NCBI RefSeq assembly: GCF_034006445.1
Contig: NZ_JAVESS010000002.1
Span: forward strand, 372,001-436,000
DNA from: Desulfovibrio sp.
GTDB taxonomy: Bacteria > Desulfobacterota > Desulfovibrionia > Desulfovibrionales > Desulfovibrionaceae
Reading direction: 5' to 3'
Length of the DNA stretch: 64,000 nt
The notes under the pieces were generated by a model, which was not told where the DNA came from, made no database searches, and saw only the letters and a list, made by a program, of their open reading frames with translations. Numbering within the stretch: position 1 is the stretch's first letter; every line of letters begins with the position of its first letter. Shown here one piece after another: positions 8,993 to 19,711 of this stretch. The translations under genes and the position numbers were made by a program.

Positions 8993-9934
8993 ATGAATCC
9001 TCGTGATCTCGTCATGGTATTTTCTTCGCTGGCCTCCATGGCGGCTGGCGTTTTTTTACCCCAGTTGGCAGATCCTCTGGCGGCCATGCCACGTCTTATC
9101 CTCATATTTATGCTGTACATGAGTTTTCTGGCCGTGGGCGTAGAGGAACTGCGGCAGGAAACCCGCACCATGGCTGTGCCGCTGTGTCTGCTGACCATTT
9201 ATCGGCTCGCCTTGCTGCCGATACTCTGCCTGGCTGTCTTTCGCCTGATCATGCCGCAATTCGCCCTTGGGGCTTTCTTGCTGGGCGCGTCGCCGGTGGG
9301 CGTCATGGCTGCGGTTTTTTCGCTCATGCTCAGGGCCAATACCGCCCTCATTCTTGTGGCCAATATCGCGACCTCACTGCTGCTGCCCCTGAGCCTGCCT
9401 GCCATGCTTTCGCTCACGGACAGCGCCTTGCGCATGCTCGGCCTCACGCCGCTGAGCCTGCCCCCGCATCTGGAACTCGGACATATGGGGCTTTCTCTCG
9501 CCGTGACCATTCTGCTGCCCTTCGCCGCTGCCCATCTGACCCGTACCTACTGGAACAAACTGCGCCACACCTTGCTGCGACAGCAGTTTCCCTTATTGAC
9601 AGTCGCCATTGCTGTTTCCAACATTTCCATTTTCAGCAATTATGGTGATCTGTTGCGGCAATCACCTTCATTCATTTTTCAGGCGCTGGGCGCGGCCTGC
9701 CTGCTGTGCGTGCTCATGACGCTGGCAGCGCTGCCCGTCACCCGCCACATGACGCGACAGACACGGCTGGCGTTTCTCATTTCATTCGGCGTCATCAACA
9801 ACGTCCTGCTGATGATCGTCTGTATGGAGTTCTTCAGCGCCACAGAAGCTCTTATGGCTGCCGCGTATCTCGTCCCGCTGTATATTTTGCTGTTCTACTA
9901 TCGTCTGTGCAGCCGGGAACCAGCACATACATAA
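8993..9934 (+). CDS. BASS-like (bile acid:sodium symporter superfamily) permease
   Basis: The 313-residue product is almost entirely hydrophobic, with about nine to ten membrane helices. The helices include a conserved-looking crossover with GASPVGVMAAVFS, and AVSNISIFSNYG and SFGVINNVLLMIV in the second half. The inverted two-domain arrangement is typical of BASS/AEC-like carriers. The start at MNPRDLV was chosen because the upstream 42 codons are not membrane-like; only a weak GGGG precedes it. The substrate is unknown. It ends 17 bp before the terminal CRISPR repeat. Confidence 0.6.
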   Translation: MNPRDLVMVFSSLASMAAGVFLPQLADPLAAMPRLILIFMLYMSFLAVGVEELRQETRTMAVPLCLLTIYRLALLPILCLAVFRLIMPQFALGAFLLGASPVGVMAAVFSLMLRANTALILVANIATSLLLPLSLPAMLSLTDSALRMLGLTPLSLPPHLELGHMGLSLAVTILLPFAAAHLTRTYWNKLRHTLLRQQFPLLTVAIAVSNISIFSNYGDLLRQSPSFIFQALGAACLLCVLMTLAALPVTRHMTRQTRLAFLISFGVINNVLLMIVCMEFFSATEALMAAAYLVPLYILLFYYRLCSREPAHT

Positions 9935-9951
9935 TGCGGGACGGAATACAC

Positions 9952-12900
9952 GGCTTGGGCCGCCTGCGCGGCGGATAACGGCAGCGGAGCGCCGAGGCCT
10001 CCGAGGCTTGCCTTCTAAGCCGCCTACGCGGCGGATAACTGGCTGTGATAGCAGATCGCGTCCGCAGTATCCTTCTAAGCCGCCTAGGCGGCGGATAACT
10101 CCGCCACCACCACGGCACGCGGCATCGGCAGCTTCTAAGCCGCCTACGCGGCGGATAACTACGTCTGCAACCAGCTCGGCATGTCCGCCGACTTCTAAGC
10201 CGCCTACGCGGCGGATAACGCAAGAGATATTCGGAGATAGCTGCGGCTCTACTTCTAAGCCGCCTTCGCGGCGGATAACACGCTGGGCAGGGTTTCAGTT
10301 CTGGCATGGCTCTTCTAAGCCGCCTACGCGGCGGATAACTTCATGCGGCGTGATTTTTTTATACCAAATATCTTCTAAGCCGCCTACGCGGCGGATAACC
10401 GGGTCGAGCGCCCGCACACGCACGTCATACACTTCTAAGCCGCCTACGCGGCGGATAACTGCGCATCACGCTGTTCGGACATCCCACAGAACTTCTAAGC
10501 CGCCTACGCGGCGGATAACTAGGCCGCGACGCCCATGCAAAATGCGCCCAACTTCTAAGCCGCCTACGCGGCGGATAACACTGGATTATCACGACGGCTT
10601 GTCTTTAAGGGCTTCTAAGCCGCCTACGCGGCGGATAACGCCTCGCCCGCGCCTGTGGCGCTCCCCGCGCACTTCTAAGCCGCCTACGCGGCGGATAACG
10701 GTTCCTGCCCCTGGGGGGCGGTTTCGCGCTTCTTCTAAGCCGCCTACGCGGCGGATAACCGTGTATTACTTTTGGTATTCCGATGCAGAAGCTTCTAAGC
10801 CGCCTACGCGGCGGATAACGTGCCGTGCAGATTATATGCCGCCACCAGGGCCTTCTAAGCCGCCTACGCGGCGGATAACGCGGACGCCACGGCCCTTGAC
10901 CGTTTGAGCATCTTCTAAGCCGCCTACGCGGCGGATAACTTATCACGGCACGCTGGGCACGGTTTCAATTCCTTCTAAGCCGCCTACGCGGCGGATAACC
11001 ATCATGTGCTTCAGTTGCAGCGGCAGGAAAGCTTCTAAGCCGCCTACGCGGCGGATAACTCCTGCAGTACGCGCCACGGCCCACCCCCCGGTCTTCTAAG
11101 CCGCCTACGCGGCGGATAACGTCGCTTGACAAGGTCGCAACACCCCCATTAACTTCTAAGCCGCCTACGCGGCGGATAACTTGATGGCAACAGCCCGGAG
11201 GGCTGCGCACCGCTTCTAAGCCGCCTACGCGGCGGATAACCCGCATTAACCTCGCAGCCTACGCACACAACTCTTCTAAGCCGCCTACGCGGCGGATAAC
11301 TTATGTCAAAATTAAAAGTTTCACCCGTCCAACTTCTAAGCCGCCTACGCGGCGGATAACACCGCAATGGATATAGCGCCGTTTTCCGGCAACTTCTAAG
11401 CCGCCTACGCGGCGGATAACTCTGGCAGGGTGAGCATGTTGCGGGCGGCCTGCTTCTAAGCCGCCTACGCGGCGGATAACAAGAATCTTGCTGTTATCCT
11501 CAACGTCTGCAACTTCTAAGCCGCCTACGCGGCGGATAACATTATTTGCCCTGGAGCGGGCGGTGTTTTCTACTTCTAAGCCGCCTACGCGGCGGATAAC
11601 TCACGTGTCGCCGCATAGCGGCGTCCCTGTAGCTTCTAAGCCGCCTACGCGGCGGATAACTGGCCATCTCGTTGTAGCGCTTGGCGAATCTGCTTCTAAG
11701 CCGCCTACGCGGCGGATAACGCCAGTTCCGGCGCGCGTTGGCATCGCACAGACTTCTAAGCCGCCTACGCGGCGGATAACGCCGGGGTCTTTGGCAATGG
11801 CGTCCATTGTCTCTTCTAAGCCGCCTACGCGGCGGATAACAGAAAGGGGCTTGTTTTGCACAACAAGCTCCACTTCTAAGCCGCCTACGCGGCGGATAAC
11901 CTGGTGTGCAACGGTGACGCCATCGACGGCAGCTTCTAAGCCGCCTACGCGGCGGATAACCCCGCCACCAGCAGCGAGACGCCTCAAGACGTCTTCTAAG
12001 CCGCCTACGCGGCGGATAACCTCACCGTGACCCCCACCGATACCGACCTCATCTTCTAAGCCGCCTACGCGGCGGATAACGCCTTTCAGGAGCAGCAGCA
12101 GGCCCAGGGCAACTTCTAAGCCGCCTACGCGGCGGATAACAATCTCGATTCCATTCCTCTGCGTCCTGCCGTCTTCTAAGCCGCCTACGCGGCGGATAAC
12201 AAGATGCACTTGAGGGAATCCGGCACCAGTACCTTCTAAGCCGCCTACGCGGCGGATAACGCTTAAAATGTGGCCCTGCAGCCGGGCAATGTCTTCTAAG
12301 CCGCCTACGCGGCGGATAACAAAGACTGCTCACCAACTCTGCCACACCAACACTTCTAAGCCGCCTACGCGGCGGATAACCCATGCTGGCGCGGTTACAT
12401 TGCCCGGCTGCACTTCTAAGCCGCCTACGCGGCGGATAACTTGCTTTTCAAGCTGCAGCTGGTCACTTCAGACTTCTAAGCCGCCTACGCGGCGGATAAC
12501 CCGATACCGCCGTCAGCTTTGGTGAGGGTGACCTTCTAAGCCGCCTACGCGGCGGATAACACTGCAGGAGCGCGCCACGCGCTCACTGGTGACTTCTAAG
12601 CCGCCTACGCGGCGGATAACTAAATCCTTTCCCTCATAGTCGCCCCCTTTGACTTCTAAGCCGCCTACGCGGCGGATAACCGATCATGTTTGGCCGAACG
12701 CACCTGCACGATCTTCTAAGCCGCCTACGCGGCGGATAACGAAATGGTCGCCTGCTTGGTAATCCGCAGCTTCTTCTAAGCCGCCTACGCGGCGGATAAC
12801 CTGCCGATATCGTCAACAAGCTTGTTCCACTCCTTCTAAGCCGCCTACGCGGCGGATAACCCTCTCATGCGGCCCGACACGACAAACATGCCCTTCTAAG

Positions 12901-15900
12901 CCGCCTACGCGGCGGATAACTCGCCCCAGCTCTTGAAGAAAAACGGCACTTGCTTCTAAGCCGCCTACGCGGCGGATAACAGACATTGAAGTCATTTTGG
13001 ACGTGGCTGACACTTCTAAGCCGCCTACGCGGCGGATAACAAATAGGCGCGGACGGTGGGGACAGGTGACGCCTTCTAAGCCGCCTACGCGGCGGATAAC
13101 GCTTGACGCTTTGGGCCAGGTGTACGAGGTTGCTTCTAAGCCGCCTACGCGGCGGATAACGAAACCTCCGTGACGGTGACATTTACGGGGGTCTTCTAAG
13201 CCGCCTACGCGGCGGATAACTAAAAGACGTCTCCTGATGGGCCACCTATGGTCTTCTAAGCCGCCTACGCGGCGGATAACAGCGTCGTCTGCGCCTATCC
13301 ACGTTTGCTGCACTTCTAAGCCGCCTACGCGGCGGATAACTATACGATGTGGACGGCGTTGAAGCGCTGGTGCTTCTAAGCCGCCTACGCGGCGGATAAC
13401 TATGTCGGCCGCCTGGCCAGGACAGACATGCACTTCTAAGCCGCCTACGCGGCGGATAACGTGCGACTGCAACACTGAAACCCTGTTATCAACTTCTAAG
13501 CCGCCTACGCGGCGGATAACGGTCGAGCCGCACGACAACAAGCACATCACCACTTCTAAGCCGCCTACGCGGCGGATAACCCTCTGAACGATACGGCGCT
13601 GTCCATTTTTAACTTCTAAGCCGCCTACGCGGCGGATAACAAAGGCCGCTATGCGGACATGTATCCCGGCATCTTCTAAGCCGCCTACGCGGCGGATAAC
13701 ATAGCGCGTCAGCTTACTGCGATTATGTTGACCTTCTAAGCCGCCTACGCGGCGGATAACTTGACGGAGTGGGCGTTGCCCGGCCCTGACGTCTTCTAAG
13801 CCGCCTACGCGGCGGATAACATACCGACACGTATAATTACCAGCCCTCAACTCTTCTAAGCCGCCTACGCGGCGGATAACCGCCAAAGCCCAGCCAGTAG
13901 ACCGATGCATAGCTTCTAAGCCGCCTACGCGGCGGATAACCTTATTGCAAATTGTGTTTGCCTTGTTTTTTTCTTCTAAGCCGCCTACGCGGCGGATAAC
14001 TCTTCCTTCGGCGTCATGCGTTCACGCGCAATCTTCTAAGCCGCCTACGCGGCGGATAACGGCTCTGGTGTTCCCGCATACACGCAGGCCAACTTCTAAG
14101 CCGCCTACGCGGCGGATAACAGCGGCTTGTCTTCCGCGCCGCCACTCATGCCCTTCTAAGCCGCCTACGCGGCGGATAACTCGCCATCAACGGCGATCCC
14201 CGTTTCCGTGCCCTTCTAAGCCGCCTACGCGGCGGATAACCGCACGGGCAGCGTTGCGGGTCTTAGCATCGTCTTCTAAGCCGCCTACGCGGCGGATAAC
14301 TCAGCATCTTGTTGAGCAGGGCATCTTCCATGCTTCTAAGCCGCCTACGCGGCGGATAACAATTCGCGCAGGGTTTGCAGCAGGGGCATCATCTTCTAAG
14401 CCGCCTACGCGGCGGATAACTCACTGGAATCTGTAATCGCGCCTTCGATATGCTTCTAAGCCGCCTACGCGGCGGATAACAAGTTCTTGATGTAGTCTTT
14501 GATTTTCTCGAACTTCTAAGCCGCCTACGCGGCGGATAACCATGTATTCCACGGGGTCGTCGTCCTGTAGCGCTTCTAAGCCGCCTACGCGGCGGATAAC
14601 TTGTTCGTTGCCATAGTTTACGCTCTCGCCATCTTCTAAGCCGCCTACGCGGCGGATAACTCTGCCGATTCCGTGAACGCTGGTGTGCGCAACTTCTAAG
14701 CCGCCTACGCGGCGGATAACCCGTAAAGACCGCCATTGAACAGGCTCACCTTCTTCTAAGCCGCCTACGCGGCGGATAACATGACAGTGACGAAGGACAA
14801 CACGACGCTCAACTTCTAAGCCGCCTACGCGGCGGATAACATGGCAGACCGTGCAGCCACACACGCATGATACTTCTAAGCCGCCTACGCGGCGGATAAC
14901 TCCTTCGCCAGTTGAGCGAGAAGAGCCGTCAACTTCTAAGCCGCCTACGCGGCGGATAACTGATCGCCCAGCAGGGGGGCCAGCATTTCATACTTCTAAG
15001 CCGCCTACGCGGCGGATAACTTTTAAATCTGCCCGCCATGACTGCTAATCATCTTCTAAGCCGCCTACGCGGCGGATAACTATTTTGCCATTTTTCCATA
15101 TCGTTGAGCATACTTCTAAGCCGCCTACGCGGCGGATAACCGGGTGGGGGGCTACCGCTAAAAACACACTCTCTTCTAAGCCGCCTACGCGGCGGATAAC
15201 TTCATCCCAAAAGCATTTGACCACGCCGTAGTCTTCTAAGCCGCCTACGCGGCGGATAACCCGCAGATGGGCGCTGGTGTGATCTACCCGGTCTTCTAAG
15301 CCGCCTACGCGGCGGATAACCGCATGCTTTTGGCCGCCGGGGATGGCGATGGCCTTCTAAGCCGCCTACGCGGCGGATAACGCATGACAGAAGCGTCGTT
15401 GGAAAGGACCATGCTTCTAAGCCGCCTACGCGGCGGATAACGAATATAAAAGCGAAGCACAAGGCCGAGAATTCTTCTAAGCCGCCTACGCGGCGGATAA
15501 CAAATCCAGTCAGTGCAGCAGAAAGTGCATGACCTTCTAAGCCGCCTACGCGGCGGATAACGTGCTTACGCCGCATCAAAAACTGTTCGTACCCTTCTAA
15601 GCCGCCTACGCGGCGGATAACTCCGGCAAAGACACTGCGGTTCAAATTGGCATCTTCTAAGCCGCCTACGCGGCGGATAACTCAATGAGCACGTCAGCGG
15701 CTGGGAGCCAAGACTTCTAAGCCGCCTACGCGGCGGATAACTCCTGCGGGCAGGCCGACCTTATGGTCTACCTCTTCTAAGCCGCCTACGCGGCGGATAA
15801 CGAGTATATCAAGGGGGAAGAGGTCAGCGGCCCCTTCTAAGCCGCCTACGCGGCGGATAACAACTACCGCATAAAAAGCAGGGTTGTCTTTGACTTCTAA

Positions 15901-16161
15901 GCCGCCTACGCGGCGGATAACAGTCCCAGGGCAGCAGCGTGGCCACACGCCCACTTCTAAGCCGCCTACGCGGCGGATAACAGAGGTTGCTAACCAGCTC
16001 TGCCACATCAACACTTCTAAGCCGCCTACGCGGCGGATAACTTTTTCTTCTTTTTTGGGTGCGCCAGCGCCCGCTTCTAAGCCGCCTACGCGGCGGATAA
16101 CGAAGTACGGGGCCACCTGGGCCTTGGTCAGCGCTTCTAAGCCGCCTACGCGGCGGATAAC
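9952..16161 (-). CRISPR. type I-F CRISPR array, 104 repeats and 103 spacers
   Basis: The repeats are 28 bp; on the plus strand each begins CTTCTAAG, has CCGCC-TACGC-GGCGG and ends ATAAC. They recur every 60 bp with 32-nt spacers; two spacers (11060-11092 and 15321-15353) are 33 nt. Starts run 9952-11032 (19 repeats), 11093-15293 (71) and 15354-16134 (14). In the minus-strand sense the repeat is GTTAT...CTTAGAAG, matching the Csy4-cleaved I-F class: a 5-bp CCGCC/GGCGG hairpin and an 8-nt CTTAGAAG handle. The left-most repeat is degenerate (GGCTTGGGC instead of CTTCTAAGC), and variants occur at 10072 and 10252, marking the old end. The leader and new end are therefore at the right, beside cas1, and transcription is leftward. 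Confidence 0.98.
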
Positions 16162-16261
16162 TAGACACTTCCCGCTAAAAATATAACACATAAAGCATGT
16201 TATATGTTTTTTGCAGCAGTATGCTTCATTTTTTCAAGCCACACTTATTACACTTGAACTA
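16162..16261 (-). promoter_or_regulatory. CRISPR leader
   Basis: This is 100 bp of AT-rich DNA between the last intact repeat and the cas1 stop. It contains a perfect 8-bp inverted repeat, ATATAACA...TGTTATAT (16181-16188 and 16198-16205), 20 bp from the array. It should carry the array promoter and the signals for leader-proximal spacer integration (IHF-type bending is known for I-F). No ORF is present. Confidence 0.8.
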
Positions 16262-17212
16262 TTAACTATTTTCGCACAGGCCAATAATGAACCCGAAAAG
16301 ATAGTCCAACACCTCCTGTTGCTGACAACGTTCAATCAGTTCTTCCCGAAAATCCTTATGTGTTTTTTTGCCCGCTGCGCAGGTAAAAGCCGTTGGCATG
16401 ACCAGAGCGTCCTTTACAACGTCCGCAAAGTCAAAAACCAAGGCTCCGCGCCGTGTTTTTCCGTGCAATACGGGCAAGGAAAAGCTTATTCCAAGCCCGC
16501 ACAACGCAACGGAGGCATACCCATAAGCTATGTAGTTCCCGTGATCGAGAAAAGCGTTGCACACATCGGCGCGGGTGGCTCCGGCCCTTTTGCCTTCCTC
16601 ACGTGTAAAGCTGAAATCGAACGCTTTTGCCAATATACCATAAAGCGCTTTGGCCCATCTGGCCTCGGCAAGCAATAGCTGTTGGGTGGATTCAGCGCCA
16701 TCCACATCTTTAAGGAATGACTCGTGAAGAGCATTGGGGATGCCAATGCCAGCCTTTTGCAGATCCACATTTTTTCGCCATTGAGCATCAGCATAACTGG
16801 CGCGTTCTTTCAGCAGTTGTTTTCCAATTTTCACACGTTCATTTTCGTCCAACCATTTGACCATCCATGACTGCATATACTCTGTCGGGCGGTATTCGCT
16901 TTGCGGTGGCATGAAAGCCATATCCAGAGCGCCAAAAAGCGGCGACCCTCCTGAACCACAAAACCCGACCATCACATGGGACTCGGCCATGCGGCGCATG
17001 GCCGCATCCGTTATGGATGACCCTTTGCCCAGCAAAACAAAGGCGGTGTTACGCTCCGGAAGATTGAAATACGACTCAATCTCCCCGCCATCCTGCGTTG
17101 CGTAGACGATGCGGTTGTCCATCTGCATAACGCGCACGTGTTCCAGATAAAACACATTGGCGCGCTTGGAGAGCATCACGGGCCGGGGATTGACCTGTTT
17201 TTTCTCCTTCAT
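16262..17212 (-). CDS. cas1: CRISPR integrase Cas1 (type I-F)
   Basis: The 316-residue integrase inserts new spacers at the leader end together with the Cas2 part of Cas2-3. I-F Cas1 features are visible: MLSKRANVFYLEHVRV at the start, GKGSSITDAAMRRMAESHVMVGFCGSGGSP, EARWAKALYGILAKAF with a metal-binding Glu, and GNYIAYGYASVALCGLGISFSLPVLHGKTRRGALVFDFADVVKD with the catalytic His and Asp. It starts 6 bp after csy4, so it is the last gene of the operon and abuts the leader. In the well-known I-F loci cas1 comes first, so the order here is a permutation. Confidence 0.95.
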   Translation of the reverse strand: MKEKKQVNPRPVMLSKRANVFYLEHVRVMQMDNRIVYATQDGGEIESYFNLPERNTAFVLLGKGSSITDAAMRRMAESHVMVGFCGSGGSPLFGALDMAFMPPQSEYRPTEYMQSWMVKWLDENERVKIGKQLLKERASYADAQWRKNVDLQKAGIGIPNALHESFLKDVDGAESTQQLLLAEARWAKALYGILAKAFDFSFTREEGKRAGATRADVCNAFLDHGNYIAYGYASVALCGLGISFSLPVLHGKTRRGALVFDFADVVKDALVMPTAFTCAAGKKTHKDFREELIERCQQQEVLDYLFGFIIGLCENS

Positions 17213-17218
17213 GGCAGA

Positions 17219-17800
17219 TCACGGCAAGTCCGGCACGCAGAAAACGTTATGGGCGCTGCACAGACCATAGCTGTTCGGCAGGCACTCGGCCTGCGGCGGC
17301 GACCCGGACTCACGACGCACCGCCAGCGTAAAGCGCTGCTCCGTGGTTTTGCTGCTCACAATAAAGTAGTCCATCTTCTCCTTTTGCACGGTCTGCATGC
17401 GGCGCTGGCGCAGCTGCCCGGCCTCTGCCCCTGTTCTGCGGTCGCTTTTCAAACTAGGTACGCGATACCGTCTGAAGGCCACCCAGGCTCCCGCATAGTT
17501 TTCAGGAACTGATGCGGGATAGTGCAGTCTGGCATAATCCCGCATCCAGGGCAGGCCAGAGAGCGAGGCCGCCAGGGCATCCAGATCATCCCTGCTGGAG
17601 GCGAATACCCGTAATGCTCCTCCACCTCTGTCGCATACGGCCTGACGTCCTGTCGGTATTGCCAGAGCATAGGTATGCGGCTTTGCCGCAAACAAGGGAT
17701 GCAGCAGGGTCAGCATGCGCCCCCGTAATGCGGGAGCGCTCATGCCCGTGTCTTCAGCGGCGGCCAAGGCCTCGATGTCAAAATACACGCGCGGCATCAT
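17219..17800 (-). CDS. cas6f: crRNA endonuclease Cas6f (Csy4)
   Basis: The 193-residue RNase recognises the repeat hairpin and cuts at its 3-prime base, leaving the 8-nt CTTAGAAG handle, then stays bound at the crRNA 3-prime end. The likely general base is His34 (RMLTLLHPLFAA), the equivalent of His29 in Pseudomonas Csy4. A Ser-Ser pair at 149-150 (DYFIVSSKTT) and the Arg-rich SDRRTG...RQRRMQ helix contacting the stem are present, and NSYGLCS matches the family C-terminus. It is 2 bp from csy3. Confidence 0.93.
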   Translation of the reverse strand: MMPRVYFDIEALAAAEDTGMSAPALRGRMLTLLHPLFAAKPHTYALAIPTGRQAVCDRGGGALRVFASSRDDLDALAASLSGLPWMRDYARLHYPASVPENYAGAWVAFRRYRVPSLKSDRRTGAEAGQLRQRRMQTVQKEKMDYFIVSSKTTEQRFTLAVRRESGSPPQAECLPNSYGLCSAHNVFCVPDLP

Positions 17801-17802
17801 GG

Positions 17803-18870
17803 CTATGCACTCTCTGAAAAGACGCCGCCGCGAATGATGCAGGCCATCAAAAACATGCCTTCGGGCGTATCGGGGTCCATATCGCCCGCCCGCAACATAT
17901 AGCCGAAACCAGAGATTTTTTTCTCATTACGGAAAAAGAGCTGTGCATCAAGACTTGCGCCGTTGGGTTCTACAGGGATAGCAAGGCCGCGCTCCCCATA
18001 GCCCGGATACCAGGTATCAATGGTGCGCAGGGCATTGCCCACCTTCTGGTCGCGCAAAGCCGCCTGCCCGCGCTCCTGAACACTGTGCTTGTCCTGATTT
18101 TTCGGCGCTTCGCCAACGCAATACAGAGGACGGGCAAAGCCCTTGGCCTTGTTTTCCAGATAGTTTTGCGAGGGGAAGACTTCCAGTGCGCCGCGCACGC
18201 CAAAGTCCACATCCGCCTCTACCAGCAAAGACACGTCGCGCTGTCCCCGCAGTCCGGCTGCGATGCGTTCGGCAACGGCCTTTTCCGCCTCGGAATAGGA
18301 ATCAAACGTATTCAGGGGTACTTGCAGAGCGTCAAAATGAACATCCAGGTCCGCCCTGTCCCGCACACGAACGCTTACATGCTCCGCAATGGCTCTGTTG
18401 CGCCACAAGAACCGGCCATTGGCCAGGTTGCGCGCATAGCGGCAGGCGAGTTCTGTCATGCCTGCGCTCTCTTTGCCTTTGTCGATAAAGGCAGTCAGCC
18501 CTTCCCTGAAGGCAGTCAGGTCTTCCATATCATCTGTTTTTCCAGGAGCGCAGGCAAAAAGCGCTGAAGAAAGATCAAGAAAACGCACGTCAAAACGGAC
18601 GCGCAACTTTTCGGCCATGGGGTCAAGTTTGGCTGAATCTGTGGTCTGGATGTTGGAAACTTCTTCGCGTGGGGCGCTTTTTGCGCTGGCGCTCTCTTTA
18701 TCTTTCGTATCAGGTTTATTGATATTTTGTGTACCCCTGATGCCATGCCGCACGACGGGGAGCGGCGAAATACTGCCATCGGCAAACACATTGAAAAAAA
18801 GGGCGTCAGTAACCATAAGGCAACGCTGAAATGAAAGAACACCGGGCAGTTTTTTAAGAGCTTTTGCCAT
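17803..18870 (-). CDS. cas7f: Cascade backbone subunit Cas7f (Csy3)
   Basis: This 355-residue protein polymerises (six copies in characterised complexes) along the crRNA spacer to form the Csy surveillance complex. The family signatures are LACRYARNLANGRFLWRNR, LEVFPSQNYLENK and KVGNALRTIDTWYPGYGERGLAIPVEP, followed by IIRGGVF near the C-terminus. Its start is 22 bp after the csy2 stop. Confidence 0.95.
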   Translation of the reverse strand: MAKALKKLPGVLSFQRCLMVTDALFFNVFADGSISPLPVVRHGIRGTQNINKPDTKDKESASAKSAPREEVSNIQTTDSAKLDPMAEKLRVRFDVRFLDLSSALFACAPGKTDDMEDLTAFREGLTAFIDKGKESAGMTELACRYARNLANGRFLWRNRAIAEHVSVRVRDRADLDVHFDALQVPLNTFDSYSEAEKAVAERIAAGLRGQRDVSLLVEADVDFGVRGALEVFPSQNYLENKAKGFARPLYCVGEAPKNQDKHSVQERGQAALRDQKVGNALRTIDTWYPGYGERGLAIPVEPNGASLDAQLFFRNEKKISGFGYMLRAGDMDPDTPEGMFLMACIIRGGVFSESA

Positions 18871-18892
18871 GATATTTTCCTTTTACTGGGGG

Positions 18893-19711
18893 TTAGCGTT
18901 GATCCTGATATATTCTGTACACGTCGGGCGTTGCCCACTCTGATCTCCACAAAGTTTGTTCCGCCCTGTCTTCATCAAGGCAGCGGCGTATGGGCACGTA
19001 CTGCACAAGCCCCACAAGCGGTTCCGCAAAGGCATGCTCGTACCCTTCACGCACGCCGGAGCGTTTTTCAAACGGGGTGGTGGCGGCATAGCCAAGGCAG
19101 GTGGCTGAAAGCCAGCCCATGCCGTCGCCTTCCACAGGTTTGTGGCCCAGAGCGGCCACGAACTGCTCCGCGCGGTTGCCTGCCCCTTCCCTTTCCAGCA
19201 GGTCGCGGCGATCCATCACAACATAGCCAGTGCCAATATGTTCAAGAGCCTCACTGACATCACTGCACAAACGTGATTTTCCCTTACGGGTGATCGCGCC
19301 GCCAGCAAGTCGGCTTGTTGCAACATGGGCATCAATATCTTCGGCGGTGGCGAGATCCCGAATGCCAATAACCAGAGAAACCTCCATATGGGCACGGGCC
19401 ACCGGCTGGAGGGACAATGCATGGTCATTTTTGGCGGAATAGTCCCAATGTTTCCTTGAAGACATAAAAGTATAGGCCGCTCCTCGCCGCAACTGTGGGT
19501 TGAATCTACCGTAAAATGAATCTCCAAGCGGCGTGTAACTGTGCAACACAAAAGCCATTGAAAGCACGTCGTCCGCCATATCTACTTTACGGCCAAGAGC
19601 GTGCGCCATGAGCCAGGCTGCGAGCACGGGCGGTCCGCCCAAAAGAAAGGCGGCATTATACATGTTGGCGCCCTGAACCCGCATATGCGACAGAACAAGA
19701 TAGGATGTCAT
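18893..19711 (-). CDS. cas5f: Cascade subunit Cas5f (Csy2)
   Basis: The 272-residue protein binds the crRNA 5-prime handle with Csy1 at the tail of the complex. It begins with the RAMP-like strand YLVLSHMRVQGANMYNAAFLLGGPPVLAAW typical of Csy2 and has GHKPVEGDGMGWLSATCLGYA near the middle. Its ATG overlaps the csy1 stop by 4 bp, indicating translational coupling. Of the cas proteins here its assignment leans most on gene order, but the N-terminus fits. Confidence 0.9.
   Translation of the reverse strand: MTSYLVLSHMRVQGANMYNAAFLLGGPPVLAAWLMAHALGRKVDMADDVLSMAFVLHSYTPLGDSFYGRFNPQLRRGAAYTFMSSRKHWDYSAKNDHALSLQPVARAHMEVSLVIGIRDLATAEDIDAHVATSRLAGGAITRKGKSRLCSDVSEALEHIGTGYVVMDRRDLLEREGAGNRAEQFVAALGHKPVEGDGMGWLSATCLGYAATTPFEKRSGVREGYEHAFAEPLVGLVQYVPIRRCLDEDRAEQTLWRSEWATPDVYRIYQDQR

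Noticed and set aside
9980..16133. Self-targeting spacers
   Set aside because: Reading the spacers against the rest of the window by eye gave no full match; a computed search of the whole genome would be needed.
10008..16191. Long open frames through the CRISPR array on both strands with a 20-residue period (SKPPTRRIT, VIRRVGGLE or YPPRRRLR)
   Set aside because: The 60-bp repeat-spacer unit is a multiple of three, so the repeat lacks stops in several frames; these are artefacts.
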